From contig JALIRH010000010.1 of assembly GCA_023055505.1 (NCBI GenBank), forward strand, positions 1,551,501 through 1,615,500: a stretch of 64,000 nt of DNA, in the 5' to 3' direction. Position 1 is the stretch's first letter. Each line of letters starts with the position of its first letter. This DNA comes from Callipepla californica brunnescens. Taxonomy: Eukaryota > Chordata > Aves > Galliformes > Odontophoridae. The notes beneath the pieces were generated by a model that did no database searches, was not told where the DNA came from, and was given only the letters and a program-made list of their open reading frames with translations. Shown here piece by piece: positions 1 to 12,900 of this stretch. The position numbers were made by a program, and so were the translations under genes.

Positions 1-806
1 TGCCGTTTGCTTTTTTTCCTTAAAGTATTTGAAGATTTACAAAGGAAAAAGCAGCATCCTTTCAAGGTGACTAAGCCTTGCAGCTTTTAAGTCATCGCAA
101 CATATTCAATAGTATGCCGGGACCATTAACAGCCCAATGAAGTATTGCTTAATGAAATGCATACAATATACGTCTTTCGTAATATTTTTTTGGCAAATGT
201 TTTTAAATGATCTACAGGCACCTAAAAAAAATTAAGCACAATTTTATTCTAAACCGCTAGAAGAACCAAGAGTGACGGCTATAGAACAGATGCAAAACGG
301 GGGAAAATCTCTTAATGTGAGCTCTTTCTTCCCTATGACGTTAGTACGCGCTGCTCTTTGTAAGATAAGAAGCACTCGAGTTAAATATTTTCGTACTTTT
401 TAAACAAAGAGACTTATTTATGTTGACTAACTCCTTTGTAACATTCGTTTTGCTGTACAATGAAAACCTTCTTACACTGTTAGACAGATGTGGTATGGTT
501 CCACAAACAAATAAAAAAATCCCCCAAAGCCCACCACGGATTATATCTGTTCATATGTCTGCTGTATGAATACCTTTGATTCCTTCTACAGTTATCTTTG
601 CTGAGCCTGGTGTAACTCACTTTAAGAAAAAAAAAAAAAATCCCTCTTGCCCAAGGAACAACATTATAGCTTGGCAGTTCACATACTGATATCAGACTGA
701 AATGATGGTTTTGAATCATAAAACATGTCATCAGCTTTATACCAAACCTCCAATAACCTTTGTCCCACTTGCCAGCCCTCCCTTTACTTGTCAATATAAG
801 GCTTAC
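1..806 (-). other. METAP1D: METAP1D intron 6 (partial)
   Basis: This is intronic sequence downstream (on the minus strand) of METAP1D exon 6, starting with the donor gtaagc at 806-801. I looked for the next METAP1D exon (HITHQNGF / CPHFVGHG region) and did not find it, so the remaining coding exons must lie beyond base 1. Nothing else is recognised here; short open frames look like chance. Confidence 0.8.
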
Positions 807-970
807 CTGATTGTGTTTCCAATTACAGAGAAGGGAGCCCCTGGTCTGCAAGCTGCAATTGCTTCATCTCTACATTTCCTGGCAACCTCCACTAACTTTT
901 GACCAGATTTATCCACACTGCCCACCAAAAAGGTTTCAGAAGTGTCACCATGGTAGCCATTGTAATACAC
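807..970 (-). CDS. METAP1D: METAP1D coding exon 6
   Basis: This 164-nt exon encodes residues 184-237 plus two bases of codon 238. It begins [17 protein letters not shown] and ends [11 protein letters not shown]. Acceptor tttag|GTGTAT and donor AATCAG|gtaagc are canonical. It contains metal ligand Asp192 (HGD). Confidence 0.95.
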
Positions 971-3900
971 CTAAACACACGCAGAAATGTAAAGACAGTT
1001 TCTTGTTTTGCATCCAGAAACAGATCATCTAAACTAAATCCATTCTTTCTAGGAATGAGCTACGTATTGCACCAGACAGGTCACTGGTAGGCTGCACGAG
1101 CGACAACGAGACCGGGAAAGCAAAACACGGGAGGAAGGAAAAAAAAACAACAAAACAAGCACGAAAGACTGCAAGGTGCAGAAGGGTTGCCAATTAAAAA
1201 CTCAACGAATGCAGAAGTTGCACGTGGCTGCTTAGCAGAGCACAGAAGGTGACGCGGGTGACACCGCTCAGCTACGGGACAGGAGCATGCCAGAAGCCAG
1301 GAGGGGGCCATGGGGTCACCCAGTGCCAAAGGGGTCCCTGGGCTGGGATTGGGAGAGGTGCCAGCCCATCAGCAGCGCTTGGGAGACCCATCCCTCCACA
1401 GGGAACACCTCCATGCCAGTATGGTGGGGTTCTGCCCAGGCAGAAGGCGCAGTGACCTGCTGTACTAACAACCTGCTGGCTTTCTGTTTGTTTGTTTGAC
1501 ATTTCATACGCTCAAAGCTTCAGCTCTCCTGTAGTTCCCTCTTGGGCAGAGCTCTGCAGCACTGCATGGAAAGGGGTTTTGCAGCTCTGCAGTATGGACA
1601 CAACTGTGGGAGCAAGCCAAATTTCCTTACCAAAAGACAAATTATAATGGGGCACAGTTTTGATCTTCTAAAACATTTTTTTCCCCAAACAGTGGGCAAC
1701 TATCCTCCTGGGACTAATGACTCACCAAGACTGAAGCACTGAACTTTTGCCACTCACGAGCTATTTGTGAAAGGCACAGACTCGCATTCCTTTTGGTCAA
1801 TTGCAAATGGAAGAAAAAATAAATTGGCAACAGACGGTTTATCTCAGGGCCAGGTTTGTGTTCTGGGGGGGAGATGTAAAGAAAATGCAGGCAGCTGCCG
1901 GTGCACAGCACTGCACAGGACAGTGAATGACAGCGAGGATCCAACTTCGCAGTCCTCCCGGCGCACACCTCCCTCTGCCAGCTGGAGCTGCTGCTAGATC
2001 TGCTTTTAGAATTTAATGCCTGCTGGAGAGGTTTCACTCCAGCTAGTTCGTATTTAAGCCAAATGAGTTCAGTTGTAGCTCTAGCAAGTACGGCACTTAA
2101 AACCCAAACAAAAACCTTACACTTCATCATCCTGGAAAATATGAGTACAGATTTAAAACACAGCAGAGCTTAAAAATAATAGCATTTACTGCCGGCCATC
2201 AACTGCAATTATGTATTTTTAACATTAATGAACTACAACCACAGCAACTGTAACACACTAATTCCTTAAAAGTCAATGACAGATTTGAGTTGTAAGAAGC
2301 TTTACCTGCCAATAGCTGCCTGGAAATTGTGCAGTGCTGACAGTTCACTGATGCATAATGCTTCTGTTTCTACACTTAAATACATTCTAAAGGCTACATG
2401 ATGAAGCCAATAAAATTTGTATTTCATCTACAAAATTCTACCATCTTAATTGTGCAAAAATAGATTTTTTTCTTCAAATAATTGTACGTTGTGTGAAGTG
2501 CTTATAGTTAATAACCAGAATATTATTTAATCATTTTATAGAACCTGTATGCAATTATAAACAATTTGCCGTGGTATATTTACTTTGATTTTTACACTGT
2601 TCCCTTGTGAAACATCCCAATTTTGCTTATTAAAAATAAATTAAAAGAACAATTAGCAACACTGCAAAGTAATATTTCTTCCTTAAATTGTTTGGAACTG
2701 AATTGTTCTCAAACACAGCACAGTTCAGTTTCATACGATATAAAATCTTTTCAAAGATAATTAGCAATTCCCATCCCTGCAGGAATCTTCACATTCATGG
2801 GAACTTCAAGATCTATTTTGTTTTTTGAGGGTAAACAGAACACAGTAAGGAATTTTCCAAAAGACCACTAACATTTGGTTGCACATTATATGTAAAGTGG
2901 GGTGGAAAAGAGGCATACTCCGCATTAATATAAAAATATCTGGGTTAGTATATCATGGAAAGGATCTGTTTTAAGAACCTAAACAGTTGTGTTGTTTTTC
3001 CTAAATCAAGGGACTTGTCGTTATTATCCTGACAGATGAAATAACAACAATAAAAAAAAACAAATGAACCTTAATGAGTTACAAAGAAGCGAGATGTTAA
3101 ATCTTTGACTGTTGCAAGCTGACTTGGTCTAGTAAAATGAGCAAAGCTACGCGAGTTCACCGCAGTAAAAAATTAGGCCCAAAATGTACTGTAAAAATGA
3201 CAGATCATACAGTGTGAAGCTGGCAGTCAGGATTCCACAATTAGAAAGTATGGAGATGGGCAAGAAATGACAAGGAAAAAAATCCCCAGAACAACACAGT
3301 TCTGGATCAGATGTATACCATGGGAAAAGGTCAGTGACCCTAATGTTCGTAGGAAAACTGATTTCAAAGCTGGAATCTCATGCTCAGAGGTAAGACCATC
3401 TGAGATTTCTTCACTTCTACCAATATGAAAACTGGGCTCAAGAAACACAGTATTAAGTTATCAGGAGTTTTTTAACGATTAAAAAATCTCATTCCTATGG
3501 TACTCCTTTGTATGTTACATTTTGCAGAATAACGTCAGAATTCAAAACACATCTGTGTCTGTATTAAAAATAAACAGCACTTTGGGAAAATAAAAGCAAG
3601 TACAGTGAAAGGAAAAAAAGCTTCTGCAAGCCACAAATACATTGTGCTGTCTATATGAAATGAGAATTAAATTCCTAGTTTCCGTATTTTCTTGCTCCCA
3701 CGAAAATCCAGCCAGTGTTTATTTAAGTAGCTGTAATTGACCATTCTCTGGAAATATTAAGTCACGGTTATATCACACTATTTCTGTTTCTGTGCAAAAG
3801 GTTCAGGGCTTTTATACTAGAAATGGAACACAACACTACCTTTGGGGATTTTAATAAATGTAGGGAACACTGCTAGCAAAAGAGTTGCTGTCCAAATAGA

Positions 3901-6900
3901 CTGACATACACAGGCCAATGTAGCCTCTAATGACAGAGTAAGATAATGACAGGCCCCACTCAAAATCAGCAGGAAGAGGAAGATCAATCTTGGCAGAGTG
4001 AAGGAAAAATGCTGGCTTTCTTCATGTTAGCTCATCTCATACATATCTATCTTCAGCTGCTGCCCAGTACTGCGGTGCTCTGCATTAACTACACAGTGGA
4101 TCAATAACAATTACACCTTCTCAGAAACATGACACATAGCAGGATTGGGTTGACATTTCACTTAGGCCAACATTGATCTCAGTGCATCTGATTCCAGTCC
4201 TAAATTCAAGTCAGGCCTGGGTCTAGCTGGAATAAACACACAGTTAAAAACAAAAAAGGAAACCAGCTGCTTGTGCCTTGCCTTAGAAGTAAACAGCACA
4301 TCCATCTGTGCGCTCCCCATCTCCCATCCACTATTCTTCCTGTTGCTACCAGGAACTCTAAAGTTGATCAAAGACTATTTTTTATATGAATTACTCACCG
4401 TGACATCAATGTTGATAATATCTCCATCCTGAAGAGGTCGACTGAAACAAAAACAGAAAGGAGAAAATAATGGTGACAGACGGTTCCCAACAAAGGGAAC
4501 ACAAGAATAAACACCTAATGACACATACATAAAAATCAGGAGGTAGAGATTTCGTGACGGAGGAAGGCAGAGGCAAACAGAATAACCATTTTTAACGTTC
4601 AGCTCTGACTACTTAGAGAACAAGTGTAGCTGAATATAAAATAATGAGAAACGACTGGCGGGAAAATATATCAACATCTGAAAAATCCACTATTAGGTTT
4701 ATTCTTTTTCTCTCACTAGGTTTGTATTTTACTTTGTGAGTAGCTGAATGTATTGCAAATGACGATAATAAAAAAACACATAAATCCAAATATATTTATT
4801 CCTTACCCTATGTTTATTTCACTGGAGAAAAAAATTGGAATTATTCTCTGTACTGTTTTTTTTTTTTTTTTTTTTTCTCCCACATGCACTAAACTCTGGA
4901 GGCACTATGCTATTTTTTTTCCCCAGTGTCTGGACAACCAGGACAATATTACTACTTTTCTACTTCAAATACACTTATATAACATCTATCAGCATCGTGT
5001 GTTAACATCTGTATCTGCAATACGTCTACACGTGACACACAGTTAAGCTGAAATATTTTCAATATTAAACACAACTCATTAATTTCACTTTAACATTTTC
5101 ATTCCTAGTGGTAAAATGTATATTACTGGGGAAATACCTGTCGGGAATACCATGACATACCACGTTGTTTACAGAAGTACAAACAGATTTTGGAAAACCT
5201 CCATAGCCCAGAGGTGAAGGATAGGCATTCTGTCTGATTATTTCATGATGAACAGTGGAATCTATTTCTTCAGTTGTCATGCCAACCTAAAATATCAAAA
5301 ATAACATTCTGTTAAAAAAGCAAGGCTAGTTTCTCATATTTACCGAATGTGATTGCAGTCAAACGTTTCATTGAAATCTTGGGTGTTTCAAATTCACTGC
5401 TTTAATACAACACATAAACTGTCTGATACACTTTATTGATATATTGGACTATTTTTTAAAGAAAGCAAGGTTTTAAAGCAAGGATGCAGTAGAAACAAGC
5501 ACTCAAAGGTTCTTATGAAATCTTAAATATGCTCTACTTCCTTCCAGTCCTTTTTTCCACATTTGCTTTCAGAGACACCATTTTTCCATGGCACTTTGTT
5601 TCAGTAGCTGCTATAGAAATGGTTTTAATGCTTTGAAGCATACTACTTTCCTCTTTTATTTGTAAAATAAAGAATATTAATTCTTTCTAACTGGCCAGCT
5701 TGTATATCATTATGCAATTGCACATTTTATGAAATGGTTCTCTAAGTACTCATTAATTTTGTAAATATTTGAGCTCACATCTTGAAGATATTTTATTTCA
5801 AGTTGCCATAGGTTGGATGGCCACAGTGAATCCACATGTAGTTATCCATCATTTTTTTAAATGTTCACTTTTATGCTTGGTGCTTTCTAGACTGATCTTT
5901 TTCTCATGACTTTACATATTTAAAAAACTCAGACATTATTCAGCCATTTTCTGAGTACAGAAAACAAACATGCTTAAAAACCAGTTCTTGCTTCTCTTTT
6001 GGATTGACTCTGTCTTGAAATGGTTAGAGCTGAAATTTGAAATTTGGTAGGGAAACCTCCCTCATTGAGAAGAAGTGCCTTTGAGGGTTCCTGTGCAAAT
6101 TGATCTTGATTTGAATGAGTTTTAAGCCTTTGGAAATCATACTTCATACACACACACTACAGTAACTATGATTTCTGAGGACATTTTACTAACACGTGGA
6201 ACATGGGTAGGCTGTGATGCAGAAGGCATACATAACTGTATGTTGAAATATTCAGCAATCACATACAGAGAATACAACGGAGTGCACTTGTGTCCTGTGC
6301 TGAGGATAAAGCTGGGTCCATGTGCTAAGCATGGAAGCATGGCTAAGCAAATGAAGAGCAATGGCAACACCCAAAATGCAATTTGGGGTTCCTGTGCAGC
6401 TGCCCTGCTCTGCAGCAGCTGCACGCCGTCTGTGCCCAATGCGGCAGCCAGCAATTCTGGCTCAACGCAGGTTTGTTGCTCCTGTGTGGAGGGCTGTGCA
6501 CAAGGCAGGTTCAGCAGGACAGCAGGAAGGAGTGGAGGAATGGGGACTCTTCACATAAAACAGGAATACAGAGTTTCCTTTACAAGGACATCCTAAGAGA
6601 GCTTGGTTTGCTTTGTCCAGAACTCTGAAAGCTATAGAAGCTCTGATCACTACAGAAACGGAATGGACTCAAGGAAAGGCAGGAAGCAGCTTAAATTAAA
6701 GAGCAAGGCTAGCATGAGAACAGATGAGTACAAACTGGTTGCACAAAGATGCTTCCTGCTGATGAAGAGAGGCCCTAGGACATACTTCCATTCAGAACAG
6801 CCTTGAAGAAGTGCTTGTAGTACAAGGAAGAGCTGGCCTGGGCAGTGTCTCAGCTCTGAGTGCCACGTGCTTCCCTGCCAGCCTGTGCCAGCTCCTGGTC

Positions 6901-9900
6901 ATCTCTCCTCTCAAACATTCTCCTTCTCTCCTTGGATTGTTATGTGTATGTAATAGCTTCCTGCTATTATGTACTGTTTGCAGTATCAAATTCATCATAA
7001 GCTACACTATGGTCCATATATAAATGCACTTTATGCACGACAACAACCATGTATGATAAAACAGTATTACTGAAAATCTCCTCCTGTTCATAATCCCCAT
7101 GTTGCACTCTTGATTCTTCAGATACATGTATGTGTTCTTAACTTTATACAAGCAAGTTTTACTGTACTGGGAAATAATTGCACGTAAATAGTTAAACCAG
7201 CATATTTGGAAAATTAAAGCCTCAGGCGGTTTTGTTACTGGCGACCCCAGCTCCAGAACTAAATCTCTGAGACAGTACAATGAGAACTGAAAGAAAAATG
7301 CATGGTAAACTGATATGTATTTCCCCTTTTAAGTCGATGACATTGACTTATAGTCTCCGTCTATCTCTGCATCTCATAGCTACTCAGCCCATTTTACCCT
7401 ATTCAGTATGCTATTACATGAAATATCAAGGTAAGGCGAAAAATCACTTCTTCATCAGCAAAAACTTGTAGTAGGCTCCTCCCAGCACATTTATTCTTGA
7501 GAGGTATCCCAGAAAGCACACTATAGAAACATTATTGGAAACCATGAGGCGTCATTATCAGTGCACTCTGGAAACTAGTGCGGAGCTTGGCAGCTGTTTT
7601 TCCAGTTCAAAGTTCAAAGACTTGTGCTGTGCCAACCCTACGGGACAGCAGGGGTTGAAGGACTAAGGGGATGAGTAGAAGCAGCCTGGCCCCTTGGCCT
7701 TGCACACACGCACAGCCAGAATATAGGAGGATGACGGACCATAACATTACAGGAAAAAAAAAGTATCATGGGCCTGATTTGGCACAATCCAAACAGAGGG
7801 AAGATTACAGAGACTGCACAGCTTAGACTGCACAGACTTAAAATACAGAAATAGTTAAGTAGGTATATCATGAAGTGAATCAGAAGTTAATAAGTCCTTT
7901 TTCAGTATCTGCATTAAAGTTGGATGCACATTAAGGACAGCAAAAAGAAAAAAAAACAAGTAAGTGAAAGCATAAAAGACATTCAAGCTGTTTGGGGACT
8001 TACGTAATCATTACCTTTAAGCCCTTTCCAGCCAGAAGCAGGACATGACGAGCCAATTGACAAGCCTGACGAAGCCCTTGAATCTGATCTTCATTCTTAA
8101 TTTCTATGTTGTCTCCCCAGTCTGGTACAACGCCTGTCGTCACATAGTCTGGCCTCTTTATGTGCTTGGAAAAAAAGGATTGAAAATGAAGATCAGAAAA
8201 CTGAGCATGACAATGGGATCATTTTCTCAGATACTGCCTCCTGCTTCATGGCAGCTTGCCCTTTCTGCCGTAGTATCGACCTTCCTAAGCCATCAGGGCA
8301 AACCCTCAAGGCTGCCTCAGTATTGCTTCCACTGCCCTTTTGAACTTAACATTGCCTGGTACTACTGACTTGTGCAGTCTGTTAACCTCCCTGTACTGAA
8401 ATCCTGAGGACTGCAGCCCACTTTTAGCACAGTCTCAAGTTTTAAAACTGTGTGAGAAAGACTTAGAACCTTTCTATTTTCTTTTGCAAAGAGTGGTACG
8501 TCTTTGAGAAAAAGCATCACTGCAATGCCCAGACAACCTGATTAGATCCTTAGTTTCTTGCTCAGACACAACTTGTGCTAATTTTCATAAGACTGTTTTT
8601 TTTTTTTTTTTTTTTTTTTACTAAGAACTCTAGGATTTAACTTATTTTAATTAAGAGTTTTCACTTGTTAACCTAGTTCTCAAACTATGAACTACAATAC
8701 TATGCTAGGATATTCCAATTTGTATGATGCAGAAAGTGTAATAAACTTTCTTTTTTGCTTGCACAGAAAGTTCTCAGCCTTCACATGAAGGTGAAATTTA
8801 ATTTCTGATTTTTTTCTTGTATCCGCAATAATTTCACAGGGTAACATCGCACAATGAGAGAAATCCACTGGTGTTGGTGGAGGGGGAGAGTGGCTTTACT
8901 CAGCAGAGTTGGGCTTTGCATCAGTTCACAAAACACAGAATCAAGCCAGCAGGGCAGGAGGCAAAGCAGCCAATTTGGCTGTATACAAGAGCATACAACA
9001 TCTCAGTGTAGGGGTAAAGAAGAGTGGTGTAACCTATTAACTACAGCGGGACTTCAAATAAGAAGGCCATTGTTGCTCTTACTGGTATTTCATCACTTCT
9101 ACTCTAGCAGAGTGTAACTGTATCTTTACTGAATTCACATCAACGGAATTTCAAATGTGAATTTCATTTAAGATAAATGGCATATCAGCCTCCACAGCAT
9201 CCTGTTGAAATATATACTATGGCACTTAATTTGGAAGGAAAAATTACATTTGCTGGATTACCCACTGCATACACTACAGCACCTCCACCACCTTCTTGTA
9301 AGGCACTGATTTTCTAACTGCTGAGACCTGACCCTGTTGACCTGTGAAATCTGTTAAGGGAAAGATCCAAAGCAGTGTATGTACAAACATCTGCATATAC
9401 AGTTTCACACTAAAATAATGGGGAAAAAGCAAACATGTCATCTCAATCTGGTTTCTGGCATACTCTGTATCAAGCAACAAGCTCGTCCTCAAGTTTCCAG
9501 AGTTGAAAAATTTACACTTATTTCAGACAGTGTAAGCACAGTGATCTGTGAAGAATACTTTTCAGTATGACAATATATTTCTTCCTCTTTATCCTAAAAG
9601 AAGCAAGTACTAAAGTTTTTCAACCTTTGAAAGCACATAAAGTAAAAAACCACATGCTTTCCCTGCACACAGAGCTTCCGTAGCCCCTTAGTTGTAAGAG
9701 CCCTACATTCACAACCCTCATCTGCTTTCCTAAATTAACACTTATTTTGTATTTCCGGCACATGGAAATATTTTGCACTTTGCATAAGAAATCTATAACC
9801 ACGTGGCACGTACTAATACTCATCCTAAAAATCACTGCTTAGGAAGGGCAACTTTTTGGCTGAATGAAAGATACTTTGAATGAAAGGGAGTTGAACTGCA

Positions 9901-12900
9901 TGTTGTAATTAAAGAAGAAAAAAGAAAGGAAACCAGAAGTGGAACATATGTTAAAATTAAATGAGAAAACGCCTTTTGGCCCCAAAATAAATAAAGAGAA
10001 AAGTATATGTTGGAAGAAAAAGAATACTCAGAGACAGTCAAGATTAGTTTGGAAGGAACAGTGGGGCTTTAGGGCAGCTACTAGCAGGTATTGTGTGCTC
10101 TCATCCTGAACGTGACGCAGCAATTAACAAAATGTTCAGGAAGATATAAACATTTTTATAATTAGCTTGCTAGAGAGGTATACAGAAAAGGACTCAGATG
10201 TTCATGAATGATTCCTAATGATTTCTAGTAGGACTGTCTACAGACATCCAAAAGGAGAACTTGGACTGGAAGTGTTAAGTGCTGACAGATGATAATAACA
10301 TTCCATGTTTATATGAATGTAACTTAATGAGCCCCGGGTTTAAACTCTCTAATAACTAGACACATCACTCTGTTTAATGTGGTAAGGAGTTGAAAACTTT
10401 CCTCACTAGCGCTGTTATTTCAAACACCAGACCACATCATAGGACTGTATCCAAACCTTTGAACGCACTTGATCAGCTGTGCAGTCAACTCCTGCACTGA
10501 CTGAAAAACAGATAAGATAATAACAATTGCAGTACCTCAGGAACTGGATGAGCTGGAGAAACCACTGCTGGCCAAACTATGCTATAAGCAGTATTTCTTT
10601 GTCCCTGAGAAAAGAAGCATCTCTGCTGTTGATTGCTTGATTGCCTGCACGGGTAGACACGATTGCGTGTAGAAAACATTCTGAGGCAGTCAGTCACAGA
10701 ACCTGTTAACAGATAAGTTTGAAATGGTTAACTTTTCTTCTACTATCATGTTACAAATTGTAAAATATGAAAAAAGAAAGGCACCATGAAAACTACCTGC
10801 AAAACTTGTGCAGTAGCCAAGAAATTAAAATCGTGTACCATTACAGTATTGACACTAAGAAGCACTGGGAACAACAAACAACAACAAACCACAAAGCATT
10901 ACATCATAAAATATTGTATCTGTTTTGGTTCAATGCGTTAAAACGTAGCATGGGGAAATTCCTAGAAGCTGCACTGTGCAAGGCTTGTGGAAAGGGTAAA
11001 CAGGGGACAATCGCAAGAAATTAAGAGAGAAAATGATTTCAGACATTTTATCCAAAAATTCTCAGTGAATTCATCACGCATTTGAGCTCTCATCATTTGC
11101 ATCAAGATTCAAAGTTTAAGTTCAGCGTGTAGCAACCTCCTGCCTAGCAGGAAGAGAACAAACAACACGAGTGATTTTTAGTCTTAGTCAAGGGCAATTG
11201 AGGGCAGTGAAGTTTCTAATTGCCTTGGAGTATTTGAATCAGGTCTCCCCTAATTCACATGGCAAGTTGGGATGGCAGTTCCTGAGTAACCATTGCCCTC
11301 ACTTACTTTTTGGGTAATTACACATTTTGCCAAGAAAAACGGGCATGAAGGTCCAACTGTCGTCAGAAGGACAACAGAAACACAGTAAAGCATCAAGAAA
11401 AATGAGAATAACATCAAGAAAGCAAAGTGTACTCAATTTGAGAGGATTACACTGTCCAATTAAACACTATAAAACGTGTTTATTTCCATTGCTCAAAAAT
11501 TCTATAATCAAAACTGTGTTTTTTTTTTTTTTTTCTTGATGGAATAAGGTTTGCATAATAGTTAAGTTACTTTCAAAAGAAGTCATGTATAGAAATACAA
11601 GAGCAACCTTCTGTGGCAAGAAACCAGTATGAATAATTAATACTCAGTAAAAAGAAAGTGGTTTTAAGAAGAGGTTACCTAAACATCCCTACATGACAGA
11701 AATTAAGAAATGTCTACTGCATATTTTTAGCTACGTAAAATTATTTTCTTTTCAGGAGTTTTTTCTGTACCTTGTATATTTTTATTTACTGTATATTCCT
11801 TTCTTTGGCTACACATATCTTGTCCATATGTCCTAATCTCTCTCCCCACGCACACCTGGCTTTACAGATGGCTGTTTTACTGCACTTTGTGATACACAGA
11901 AGAGTTGAACTACAAACTTTCTGAACCCCCCCAAAAAATGAATGCAATTGCTGAATGAGGCTTTCTTTAGACTCATTCCTGAATGTCTCTGTACATGGGG
12001 CGGTGCTAAGCTTAGTAAACAATATCTGAATTAGTGTAACATCTGAAAAGCTGTAGAGAATTTTACTCAATGCAAGATTTTTGCTGTTTCAAAGTGTTCA
12101 TAAGTAATGAGGCAGAGTTGGAGGGCGGGGCTTAGATCCCACTATCAGCATAACGTGGGTACCCTAATGACAAGTCCTCTGCTTCCTGACGGGAGAAAGT
12201 GCCTCTGAGGAAGTGGAGCTGCCCCATTAACCGGGAGCTGGCTTGGTTTGGCATACTCATCATCTCATCACTAGTCTCATCTCTTACTACTTTCCCAGTG
12301 TCTCCTTCACAAGGAAAAGCTCCTGTCCAAACGAAAAACAAAACCCTGCGAAGTGCAGAAGCTCATCCAAAGAGCTTGAAGCATCCTACAACTCCCTGAA
12401 CAGCTTGCACACATTCTTGGAAGCTGGAAACACAGGATCTGCAGATGTGGCAACTATGAGGTCTTCACAGGCAGAACCCTACGAAGTGCAGCAGAAGAAC
12501 CCACTCTCACAGCCCACGACTCCACACCCCTGTGCTAAGAGCACCAAAACCCACAGACATGGCTGCAGGCAGCTGAAGTCCACCTGGACGCCGATAGCCT
12601 AGGTTACATTTCCAGTGCTGCCCTTTCAATGGCACACTGCTGGCACTTGTTCCACTGGGAGCATTGCTCACTGGCAAAATAAAGGTGTGCCTGACAGTTA
12701 TTTGTCAACAGAGCTCCAATGTCCCAAACAAATGCATCAAACCAATTCAGATCAGTGAGTTCACACCTATCAGCCATCCCATGCTCAGAAGGGATACCTT
12801 CTTAACTGAGAATAAATTTTTTCCCTCTGTTCCTCCAAAGCCACACCATAAGTCTTGTCACAAGTAACAGGATAATGAGGTACCGCTGTCTGTTGTTATC

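Noticed and set aside
6168..6596. 142-codon open frame in METAP1D intron 3
   Set aside because: Cys/Ala/Gln-rich chance translation; overlapping frames on both strands are similarly open and no family is recognised.
10485..10697. 70-codon minus-strand frame taken as a small gene
   Set aside because: It is METAP1D exon 2 plus read-through past the donor at 10535; the true exon is 10536-10702.
12243..12602. 119-codon open frame in METAP1D intron 1
   Set aside because: No recognisable domain, no conserved motif and no splice partner; length is within chance for 22 kb of intron.
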